A DNA stretch of 6,973 bases from positions 1 to 6,973 of the forward strand of contig JAESRD010000261.1 in NCBI GenBank assembly GCA_016764835.1, given 5' to 3'. The translations under genes were made by a program, and so were the position numbers. The notes beneath the pieces are model-generated. The model worked only from the letters and a program-made list of their open reading frames with translations, did no database searches and was not told where the DNA came from. Numbering within the stretch: position 1 is the stretch's first letter; each line of letters begins with the position of its first letter. The stretch is from Paracoccaceae bacterium (GTDB taxonomy: Bacteria > Pseudomonadota > Alphaproteobacteria > Rhodobacterales > Rhodobacteraceae). Positions 1 through 5,779 of this stretch are shown here, one piece after another.

Positions 1-1343
1 ATGCAGTCATATACTGTCGCGTTTCCTCTGCCGCGCAGGTTAATCGGGGTCATGGTCTGGAAAGCCAAGAAACCCGTTGCCGAGAGCATGCTCTTGCTAA
101 TAACTATCACGTTGAGGCCATGTTTCCCGATGATGTATCCGGTGGCGGCGATTTTATGAATCGTCCCGGCATGGTGGCGCTGCTAAGTTTTCTTGAAGCT
201 CAAAAAGACAAATCCTACACCGTCATTTTTGACGATCTGAAACGCTTTGCCCGTGATACAGAATTCCATATCAAACTGCGGCAGGCCTTGGCCGCACGCG
301 GCGCGTCTGTGGATTGCCTGAACTTCAAATTTGAAGATACGCCAGAGGGTGAATTCATCGAAACCATCATGGCTGCTCAAGGTCAATTGGAACGCAAACA
401 AAATGGACGGCAGGTGACGCAGAAAATGCGCGCACGGCTCTCAAGCGGCTATTGGGTATTCAAGGCACCCGTTGGGTTTAGATTTGAACGTCAGGCGGCG
501 CATGGCAATATTCTTGTCCGTGATGAGCCTATGGCCAGTATCGTTCAGGAAGCCCTAGAAGGTTACGCTGTGGGGCGCTTTGAAACTCAGGCCGAAGTGA
601 AGCGTTATTTTGAAAGCCAGCCAGCCTTCCCGAAGAACGGGCGCGGCACGATCAATCAGCAGCGCGTCACCGATATTTTGCTGCATCCGGTTTATGCGGG
701 CTATATCACCCATGAAAACTGGAAACTGAACTGGCTCAAAGCCAAACATGAACCTCTGATCTCACTGGCAACCTATGAGGCCATCCAAAATCGCCGTGCA
801 GGCGTGGCCAAAGCCCCGATCCGCAAGAATCTGAACAAGGATTTCCCTTTACGCGGTTTTGTGCTGTGCAATGATTGCCAAAAGCCCCTGACTGCCTGTT
901 GGTCACAAGGCAAGATGAAGAAATATGCCTATTACCTGTGTGATTCCAAAGGCTGTGTCAGCTACCGCAAATCCATCCCGCGCGCGCGCATGGAAGGCGA
1001 GTTTGCCGATATTCTGCGTACTCTACAGCCCACCAAGGGCCTGTTTGATATTGCCAAGGCGATGTTCAAAGATGCGTGGAATCAGCGCTCACGGCAAGCT
1101 GAGGCGATGCGGGCAACATTAAAAGCCGATGTGAAGGCAACGGAAAAACAAATCGACGGTTTGTTAGAGCGGATTATGGATGTTTCCAGCCCAACGGTGA
1201 TCAACGCCTATGAGGCGAAAATCGAAAAACTGGAGCGTAACAAACGTGTTTTAATTGAAAAGCTTCAATCTGGTGACAAATCCAACGGGAGGTTTAATGA
1301 GTCTATCGAACACCAAGAACTACCTTACCATTCAAGGTGTTAG
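1..1343 (+). CDS. Large serine recombinase (integrase), 5' end outside window, C-terminus frameshifted
   Basis: Site-specific DNA recombinase of the resolvase/invertase superfamily, which cuts and rejoins DNA through a serine-DNA link to move a genomic island or prophage. The frame is open from base 3, giving 446 visible residues. Residues 3-9 read IYCRVSS, with the nucleophilic serine at residue 8 (nt 24-26). The KRFAR segment with the two active-site arginines is at residues 80-84. A Recombinase domain follows (about 130-270), then a zinc ribbon with CX2C at 289/292 and CX4C at 313/318, then a charged coiled coil (about 345-430). Only a few N-terminal residues should be missing; the ATG at 120 would remove the catalytic serine. 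After about residue 433 (FNES) the sequence stops resembling the family and ends at 1343, so the C-terminal segment is lost. Catalytic residues look intact, but function is doubtful. Sampled GC is below that of neighbouring genes, which supports transfer. Family is certain; the truncation is inferred from remembered family C-termini. Confidence 0.9.
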   Translation, partial: AVIYCRVSSAAQVNRGHGLESQETRCREHALANNYHVEAMFPDDVSGGGDFMNRPGMVALLSFLEAQKDKSYTVIFDDLKRFARDTEFHIKLRQALAARGASVDCLNFKFEDTPEGEFIETIMAAQGQLERKQNGRQVTQKMRARLSSGYWVFKAPVGFRFERQAAHGNILVRDEPMASIVQEALEGYAVGRFETQAEVKRYFESQPAFPKNGRGTINQQRVTDILLHPVYAGYITHENWKLNWLKAKHEPLISLATYEAIQNRRAGVAKAPIRKNLNKDFPLRGFVLCNDCQKPLTACWSQGKMKKYAYYLCDSKGCVSYRKSIPRARMEGEFADILRTLQPTKGLFDIAKAMFKDAWNQRSRQAEAMRATLKADVKATEKQIDGLLERIMDVSSPTVINAYEAKIEKLERNKRVLIEKLQSGDKSNGRFNESIEHQELPYHSRC

Positions 1344-1372
1344 AAGGGTTTTCCAGGGGGGATAGTGAGTTG
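1304..1372 (+). pseudogene. Out-of-frame C-terminal remnant of the serine recombinase
   Basis: Read in the frame beginning at 1304, the DNA encodes YRTPRTTLPFKVLEGF followed by SRGDSEL. This resembles the end of large serine recombinases of Rhodobacterales, where an RTPKT-LPFKVL block closes the protein. It is not in the frame of the main coding sequence, which terminates at 1341-1343 inside this stretch. The frame has a TGA at 1298-1300, so it cannot be a separate gene. It continues open through the tRNA to a TGA at 1433. The simplest reading is that roughly 40 codons between FNES and YRTP were deleted out of frame. The size estimate comes from memory of the family, not from an alignment. 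Confidence 0.6.
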
Positions 1373-1446
1373 GTGCCGCTGACAGGACTCGAACCTGCTA
1401 CCCCGTCATTACGAATGACGTGCTCTACCTGCTGAGCTACAGCGGC
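1371..1446 (-). tRNA. tRNA-Thr (anticodon CGU)
   Basis: Read on the minus strand, this is a complete cloverleaf of 76 nt including an encoded CCA. The acceptor stem GCCGCTG/CAGCGGC is perfect over 7 bp. The D stem is GCTC/GAGC. The anticodon stem CGTCA/TGACG encloses the loop TTCGTAA with anticodon CGT, which reads the threonine codon ACG. The T arm is GCAGG-TTCGAGT-CCTGT with one G-T wobble. Discriminator A and CCA occupy 1371-1374. The gene lies 24 nt downstream of the fxsA stop on the same strand, so it may be partly cotranscribed with fxsA. Its 3' end faces the recombinase remnant and is the likely integration target of the element to the left. Confidence 0.97.
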
Positions 1447-1455
1447 CCAAGGCGC

Positions 1456-1485
1456 GGCATAGCTGACTGGCTAGTGCTTTGTCCA
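1456..1485 (-). promoter_or_regulatory. Candidate tRNA-Thr promoter inside the end of fxsA
   Basis: On the minus strand, TGGACA (1480-1485) is followed after 18 nt by TATGCC (1456-1461). The first hexamer matches the -35 consensus at five of six bases; the second matches the -10 at only three. Transcription would start just upstream of the mature tRNA 5' end at 1446, as expected for a tRNA promoter. The -35 lies in the last codons of fxsA. Weak evidence; processing from an fxsA transcript is equally possible. Confidence 0.3.
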
Positions 1486-1986
1486 GCCAGAGCCTTCATG
1501 CGTTGGCTTTTCGCCTTGCGAAATTTCTTCGAACTCGCCGTCAATAACCGGGCCATCAGCTGGGCCACCCATGCCATGTGGCTGGTTGTTTGGTCCTCCG
1601 GCTGGCCCTTGTGGGCCCGCGCCCATCGTAAAGCTTTTCGCCACAACCCGCTCACGTAAGCGGCCAAACACCCAAGAGCGCACACCCGGCACAAGCAGGG
1701 CAAAGCCGCAGGCATCGGTAAAGAAACCCGGCGTGAGCAGCAACGCGCCCGCGAACAGGATCATCGCCCCATGCGCCAACGGTTCTGACGGATCAGATAG
1801 ATTGGAAAATGATTTTTGCAAATTACCCATCGCCTGCAAACCTTGGTTGCGCACAAGATATGTCCCGGCAAAAGCGGTGCCAACGACAATAGCCAGCACC
1901 GGCCAAAGCCCGATAAGACCGCCAACTTGAACGAACAAAGCGATCTCAATTAGCGGTATCGCCAGAAAAAGCACAAAGAGCCACAT
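1471..1986 (-). CDS. fxsA: FxsA family membrane protein
   Basis: Inner-membrane protein of the FxsA family, named for an E. coli gene whose overexpression relieves exclusion of phage T7 by the F plasmid; its normal biochemical role is unknown. The 171-residue product has hydrophobic segments at about 1-19, 23-45, 72-86 and 88-108. It carries the family-typical LLLTPGFFTD at 82-91, then a Gly/Pro/Asn-rich tail with VIDGEFEEI near 147-155. I chose the ATG at 1986 because GAGG (1993-1996) sits 6 nt upstream as a ribosome-binding site; a GTG at 1998 would add four residues and overlap that site. The gene diverges from timA across 129 nt and is followed by tRNA-Thr on the same strand. Family assignment is secure. 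Confidence 0.93.
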   Translation of the reverse strand: MWLFVLFLAIPLIEIALFVQVGGLIGLWPVLAIVVGTAFAGTYLVRNQGLQAMGNLQKSFSNLSDPSEPLAHGAMILFAGALLLTPGFFTDACGFALLVPGVRSWVFGRLRERVVAKSFTMGAGPQGPAGGPNNQPHGMGGPADGPVIDGEFEEISQGEKPTHEGSGWTKH

Positions 1987-2011
1987 GGTAGACCTCACGA
2001 ATTGCTATCAA

Positions 2012-2029
2012 ACCTTTGGGGGCAAAGGT
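2012..2029. repeat. Perfect 7-bp inverted repeat, 4-nt spacer
   Basis: ACCTTTG (2012-2018) and CAAAGGT (2023-2029) are exact reverse complements separated by GGGG. The site is 26 nt upstream of the fxsA start. It lies next to or over the candidate timA -35 and inside the predicted fxsA leader. It could be an operator for a dimeric regulator or a hairpin in the fxsA mRNA leader. There is no T-run, so it is not a classic terminator. Confidence 0.6.
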
Positions 2030-2062
2030 GGACTCGGCCCCTCCTCGCACCTACATAGGGTC

Positions 2063-2079
2063 GGCAGGGTGGTCCTGCC
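2063..2079. repeat. Perfect 6-bp inverted repeat, 5-nt spacer
   Basis: GGCAGG (2063-2068) and CCTGCC (2074-2079) are exact reverse complements around GTGGT. The site lies 37-53 nt upstream of the timA start and overlaps the candidate fxsA -35. In the timA transcript it could form a GC-rich leader hairpin; as DNA it could be an operator half-site pair. Short GC-rich palindromes occur by chance, so functional weight is modest. Confidence 0.45.
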
Positions 2080-2115
2080 AAGGTATTGGCCAAAGTTGCC
2101 GGGGTTTTTATCCAA

Positions 2116-2775
2116 ATGAATTCACCAATCGTACAGCTTCTCGTTCTCGCAGGGATCGCCGTTTTCCTAATATTGCGTCTTCGCGGTGTTTTAGGCACCC
2201 GCGACGGGTTTGAGAAACCAGCAGACACCCAAAGACCGGGGCAGCGCCGCGGCGCGCCCGCGCTAGAGGTGATAGAAGGCGGTCTTGACCGCGACATTAC
2301 CGACCATGTGCCGGAGGGCAGCGATGCCGCCAAAGCACTGGCCGCCATGAAAACAGCCGATCCAAGCTTTAACTTGGGTGAGTTTCTCCAAGGCGCACGC
2401 GGTGCCTATGAGATGATCTTGATGGCGTTTGAGAAGGGCGAGCTGGCCGATGTGCGGCCGTTCCTGTCAGACGAAGTTTATGAGGCCTTTGCCAGCGTTG
2501 TAGAGCAGCGCGAAAAAGAAGGCCTGACCATTGAGGCCACCTTTGTCGGCATCAGTGATCTTGGTCTCAAAGACGCCGAGTTTGACCGGGCCAGTGGCGA
2601 GGGCGAGCTTGCCGTGCGCTTTACGGGTGAGCTGACATGGGCTTTGCGTGACCGTGCCGGTGAAATCATGGAAGGCAGTGCCACTGAAATCAAACGTCAA
2701 AAGGATGTTTGGACCTTTGCCCGCGTCATGGGTAGCAACAACCCAAATTGGGCGCTGGTTGCCACCGGAGAATGA
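2116..2775 (+). CDS. Tim44/TimA family membrane-anchored adaptor
   Basis: Alphaproteobacterial homologue of mitochondrial Tim44, the adaptor that tethers Hsp70 to the inner-membrane translocase; bacterial TimA proteins are thought to be inner-membrane adaptors of unproven partner. The 219-residue product starts with one membrane anchor (about 5-20) and a basic RLR stop-transfer patch. A polar linker (about 28-80) leads to a Tim44-like domain (about 82-215). Family-typical segments are DPSFNLGEFLQGARGAYEMI (82-101), FLSDEVYEAF (116-125) and VWTFAR…NPNWALVAT (198-217). I start at ATG 2116 because it gives the usual MNSPIVQLLVL anchor; no good Shine-Dalgarno is visible there, and a TTG at 2086 would add ten residues. 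The stop overlaps the mltA start (ATGA), so the two are probably translationally coupled. Confidence 0.9.
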   Translation: MNSPIVQLLVLAGIAVFLILRLRGVLGTRDGFEKPADTQRPGQRRGAPALEVIEGGLDRDITDHVPEGSDAAKALAAMKTADPSFNLGEFLQGARGAYEMILMAFEKGELADVRPFLSDEVYEAFASVVEQREKEGLTIEATFVGISDLGLKDAEFDRASGEGELAVRFTGELTWALRDRAGEIMEGSATEIKRQKDVWTFARVMGSNNPNWALVATGE

Positions 2776-3857
2776 TCGCGGCGAGAGGCATAGCCGGCCT
2801 TTGGGCCGCGCTCTGCCTCTGGCTGGTCGCAGGGGCAGCCATGGCACAACCACAAGCAACGCTTCTCACCTACGCTGACTTAGACGGCTGGGCGCAAGAC
2901 GACCACGCCGCCGCCCTCGCCGTGTTTCGCAATACTTGCGGCGATATGCGCGACACAGAGTGGCAAAACCTGTGCGATTTTGCTGCCCAAGCCGCCGAAG
3001 GGCCAACGCCCGCAGAGCGCGCCCAAAACGCCCGTACATTTTTCGAGCTGTTCTTCCTGCCGGTGATGATCACCGAAGGCGCAGACATGCTGTTCACTGG
3101 CTATTTTGAACCCGAGCTGCGCGGCGCTTTGCTGCCCGACGCGCAATATCGCTATCCGATTTATAGCCTGCCGCCCGAGCTGCCCGCCTCTGGCCCGTGG
3201 CTGACCCGGCGGCAGATCGAGCAATCGGGCCGTTTGGCCGACCGCGGGCTTGAGATCGCCTGGCTCGCCGACCCGGTCGATGCGATATTTCTGCAAATTC
3301 AAGGCTCAGGCCGGGTGCGTCTGCCCGATGGCACGGTTATTCGTGTCGGTTATGCTGGGGCAAATCGCCACCCCTATACCTCGCTGGGCCAAGTTCTAGT
3401 GCGGCGCGGTATCTACGAGCCGCATCAGGTGTCGGCCGATGTCATCCGCTCATGGGTGAGCCGCAACCCCGATGAAGGGCGGCGTCTGCTCTGGGCCAAT
3501 GCCTCTTATGTGTTCTTTCGCGAAGTCACCCAAGTGCCGGCCCATCTTGGCCCGCTGGGGGCGATGAACCGCTCTGTGTCAGAGCTGCGCACCGTGGCCG
3601 TAGACCCACATTTTGCCGCTATGGGCGCGCCGGTTTGGATAGAGAAAGATGGCCCCGATCCGCTTAACAGGTTGATGACAGCGCAAGACACTGGCTCTGC
3701 AATCAAAGGCGCGCAGCGGGCTGATATATTTTATGGCACAGGCCGTTCGGCGGGCTACATTGCGGGCCGCACCCGCGCTGGTGGGCGTATGGTTCTGTTG
3801 TTGCCGGTCCAGTTGGCGCTGCTACGCCTGCAAAACCCCGAGACAGTGATCCGCTAA
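2772..3857 (+). CDS. mltA: Membrane-bound lytic transglycosylase A (MltA family)
   Basis: Peptidoglycan lytic transglycosylase that cleaves the MurNAc-GlcNAc bond to leave a 1,6-anhydromuramyl end, acting in the periplasm. The 361-residue product is close to E. coli MltA in length. A Sec signal peptide covers residues 1-25 with a probable AMA|Q cleavage. I see no lipobox cysteine, so it is probably soluble or loosely attached rather than a lipoprotein as in E. coli. The MltA domain begins with TGYFEP (109-114). The C-terminal 3D domain carries its three aspartates at D278 (AVDP), D306 (QDTGSAIK) and D318 (RADIFYG); D306 probably matches the catalytic Asp308 of E. coli. The ATG at 2772 overlaps the timA stop by 4 nt, and the Smr gene follows after 3 nt. 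Confidence 0.93.
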   Translation: MIAARGIAGLWAALCLWLVAGAAMAQPQATLLTYADLDGWAQDDHAAALAVFRNTCGDMRDTEWQNLCDFAAQAAEGPTPAERAQNARTFFELFFLPVMITEGADMLFTGYFEPELRGALLPDAQYRYPIYSLPPELPASGPWLTRRQIEQSGRLADRGLEIAWLADPVDAIFLQIQGSGRVRLPDGTVIRVGYAGANRHPYTSLGQVLVRRGIYEPHQVSADVIRSWVSRNPDEGRRLLWANASYVFFREVTQVPAHLGPLGAMNRSVSELRTVAVDPHFAAMGAPVWIEKDGPDPLNRLMTAQDTGSAIKGAQRADIFYGTGRSAGYIAGRTRAGGRMVLLLPVQLALLRLQNPETVIR

Positions 3858-3860
3858 GCT

Positions 3861-4523
3861 ATGCGTAAACCCAGACATCTTTCGCCCGAAGAGCGGGCCC
3901 TGTGGGACCATATCACCCGCCAAGCCACGCCGATGCATGACATGCGCCATAAGAAAGCCACCGATGGCCCGGTGATAAAGGCCAGCAACCTCGCCGCCAG
4001 ACTTGATGCCAAGAGCCGGGCAAAACACCCGGTCAAAGCCAATGGTCACGGCCATATTGGCGCGCCAGCAATCGTGCCGCACCCCATGGCCCAGTTTCGC
4101 ATTGGCGAGGCCGCAGACAAGCGCCACAAACCGCATAGCCTAATGAGCCCCATTCACCACCAGCTGGCCGCCCAGCCGGTGCGGATGGATGCCAAAGCCC
4201 ACAAGACCATACGCCGTGGCAAGCTAAAGCCCGAGGGCCGGATAGATCTGCACGGCATGACCATGGACCAAGCCCACCCGGCGCTGACTGGTTTCATCAT
4301 GGCGTCGTTTTCGCAGGGCAGGCGACTGGTGCTGGTGATCACCGGCAAGGGCAAGCTGCGCGATGAGCTGGCGCCAATGCCGGTGCGCAAGGGCCTGTTG
4401 CGGCACCAAGTACCACAATGGTTGTCTATCGCCCCGCTCGGCCCGATCGTGCTGCAAGTCACGCCCGCGCATATCCGCCATGGCGGCGATGGTGCATATT
4501 ATGTCTATCTGCGGCGGCGCTAG
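3861..4523 (+). CDS. Smr-domain (MutS2 C-terminal-like) protein
   Basis: Small MutS-related domain protein; Smr domains bind nucleic acid and several are endonucleases, but the substrate of this stand-alone alphaproteobacterial form is not known. The 220-residue product has a basic, histidine-rich, low-complexity N-terminal half (about 20-120) and an Smr domain from about 125 to the end. Key motifs are IDLHG at 128-132, TGKG at 161-164 and the closing HGGDGAYYVYLRR at 207-219. The LRHQVPQWL block between them is typical of the Rhodobacterales version. It starts 3 nt after the mltA stop without a strong ribosome-binding site, so coupling to mltA is likely. It is often labelled a mismatch-repair protein because of MutS similarity; it has no MutS ATPase or clamp domain, so that label would mislead. 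Confidence 0.92.
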   Translation: MRKPRHLSPEERALWDHITRQATPMHDMRHKKATDGPVIKASNLAARLDAKSRAKHPVKANGHGHIGAPAIVPHPMAQFRIGEAADKRHKPHSLMSPIHHQLAAQPVRMDAKAHKTIRRGKLKPEGRIDLHGMTMDQAHPALTGFIMASFSQGRRLVLVITGKGKLRDELAPMPVRKGLLRHQVPQWLSIAPLGPIVLQVTPAHIRHGGDGAYYVYLRRR

Positions 4524-4529
4524 GCGATG

Positions 4530-5750
4530 TTAGACGGCGGCCAAGTCGCGCTGGCCGATCCTGATGCCGGGCACGATCATCGCCGATGACAGGGCGAAAA
4601 CACAGGCATAGATCCAATATTGTTGCGGCAATTCTACACCGGTTTCGATTAGCCAGCCTGACAGGCCCGGCCCAATCGCCGAGCCGAGCACCATCACCGC
4701 CGCCACCGCCGCCTTAACCGCGCCAATATGACGTGTGCCAAAATATTCTGACCAGCAGGCAGCCAGCAGGGTCGAATTTCCGCCCCCGGCCAAACCCATA
4801 AAGAAGATGCCCACCGCGCTAAACGCAAGGCTAGGCGCATAGGCATGCAGCGCAAAGGAGACCACCAGCGGCAGCTGAAACAGCGGCAATAGCCGGGCGA
4901 CGCCAAACTTGTCTATCGCCCAGCCGTAAAACGCTGTTGAGCCGATAAAGGCCAATGTGCCCAGTGGGATAACCGCGACCAACGCCAGATGGTCCCAGCC
5001 CTTTACTTCGGTGAAATGCACCTGATGAAACCAGAACGCAGTGCCAAAAGCCGGAAAGGCCATAAGCGCGGGCAAGAGGCACAGAAAGAGCGGATGGCGG
5101 ATCGCCTCAGCGCGGGTCCATTGGCGCCCGCCCATACCGGCACTGACCTCAGTTTTGGCCATGCTGGCCGGGGTCCGCTCGCGCCGCAGCAAAGCCGCCA
5201 GAACAGGGATCACGGCCACACAGACAAGGGCGGCCACAATCCAAAGCTGACGCCACTCATAGCTGCGCTTGAGCCAGACAAAGATTATCGGCAAAGACGC
5301 CTCGCCAATGGCAAAGCCAAACACGGCCACGGCCAGCGCCTTGCCCCGCGTGGCCACAAACCAACGGCTGATACCAACAAAGCTGACATGCGCCGCCATG
5401 CCTTGGCCAAATAGCCGCAGCGTGAAAATCACCACCGGCAGCAAGAACGCCACCCGGTTGAACGACATGAACAGACAGGCCAGCGCCAAACAGGCCAGCA
5501 CCACCATGCCGAGGCTGCGAATGCGGTAGCGGTCAGCCAAGGTGCCCGCCCAGAGCATGGCAAGTGCGGCGGCGGCGGTACCTATCGTATAGATCCCGCC
5601 CCACTCGGCGTGATTAAGCCCGTATTCGGCCCGTATCTCGCCCGAAAAAATGGCGATGAAAAACGTCTGACCAAAGGCAGACATCATGGCTAAAAGCGCC
5701 CCGGCGGCCAGCCACGGGGCGTTGTCGCGCAAAAATCTAAAGTAGTTCAA
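4530..5750 (-). CDS. Major facilitator superfamily transporter
   Basis: Twelve-helix-type inner-membrane transporter, 406 residues, substrate unknown. Hydrophobic segments alternate along the whole protein, with a charged central loop (about 190-215, RRERTPASMAK…) dividing two six-helix halves. The MFS motif A between helices 2 and 3 is GTLADRYRIR at 69-78, with a weaker copy (GWAIDKFG) in the second half. It resembles the monocarboxylate/nitrate-nitrite-like MFS set rather than a drug pump, but that is impression only. The start is a TTG at 5750 supported by GAAAGG 8 nt upstream (5759-5764); the first ATG downstream (residue 22) would cut into helix 1. It follows hslU by 29 nt on the same strand, so shared transcription is likely, and it converges on the Smr gene with a 6-nt gap. 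Confidence 0.9.
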   Translation of the reverse strand: MNYFRFLRDNAPWLAAGALLAMMSAFGQTFFIAIFSGEIRAEYGLNHAEWGGIYTIGTAAAALAMLWAGTLADRYRIRSLGMVVLACLALACLFMSFNRVAFLLPVVIFTLRLFGQGMAAHVSFVGISRWFVATRGKALAVAVFGFAIGEASLPIIFVWLKRSYEWRQLWIVAALVCVAVIPVLAALLRRERTPASMAKTEVSAGMGGRQWTRAEAIRHPLFLCLLPALMAFPAFGTAFWFHQVHFTEVKGWDHLALVAVIPLGTLAFIGSTAFYGWAIDKFGVARLLPLFQLPLVVSFALHAYAPSLAFSAVGIFFMGLAGGGNSTLLAACWSEYFGTRHIGAVKAAVAAVMVLGSAIGPGLSGWLIETGVELPQQYWIYACVFALSSAMIVPGIRIGQRDLAAV

Positions 5751-5758
5751 TGCGCGCG

Positions 5759-5764
5759 CCTTTC
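5759..5764 (-). promoter_or_regulatory. Ribosome-binding site deciding the TTG start of the MFS gene
   Basis: GAAAGG on the minus strand sits 8 nt upstream of the TTG at 5748-5750. No in-frame ATG lies near the N-terminus until residue 22, which is already inside helix 1. The site falls in the 29-nt gap after the hslU stop, so the MFS gene keeps its own initiation signal even if it shares the hslU transcript. Confidence 0.6.
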
Positions 5765-5779
5765 AGGTGGGTGCAGGGG

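Larger units (their letters stand above)
1987..2115. promoter_or_regulatory. Divergent fxsA / timA control region
   Basis: This 129-nt gap between two divergent start codons must hold both promoters. For timA (plus), TGGACT at 2029-2034 and TACATA at 2052-2057 are 17 nt apart. For fxsA (minus), TTGGCA (complement of 2076-2081) and TATGTA (complement of 2052-2057) are 18 nt apart. Both pairs share the same -10 block and match the sigma-70 consensus only moderately. Two perfect inverted repeats lie in the region and are listed separately. The presence of control elements is near certain from the gene layout; the exact hexamers are guesses. Confidence 0.4.

Noticed and set aside
120..122. ATG as the start of the recombinase
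   Set aside because: The frame is open further upstream and encodes the catalytic-serine motif; starting here would remove it.
1309..1341. Inverted repeat AACACC…GGTGTT and nested ACCTT…AAGGT as a terminator or att core
   Set aside because: The stems are 5-6 bp with long loops, there is no T-run, and the stretch is explained as remnant recombinase coding sequence.
1373..1435. Peptide VPLTGLEPATPSLRMTC… as part of a protein
   Set aside because: It is the antisense translation of tRNA-Thr, a common source of false C-terminal extensions.
1987..1998. GTG start at 1998 for fxsA
   Set aside because: It lies over the GAGG ribosome-binding site of the ATG at 1986, which gives the normal hydrophobic N-terminus.
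2086..2115. TTG at 2086 as the timA start
   Set aside because: The extra ten residues precede the usual family N-terminus and overlap the leader; ATG 2116 fits better.
2467..2859. Antisense reading frame opposite timA and mltA
   Set aside because: It covers two genes with clear families, has no recognisable domain and no ribosome-binding site.
4989..5529. Plus-strand frames opposite the MFS gene
   Set aside because: They are mirror frames of a membrane protein in GC-rich DNA, with no domain signal.
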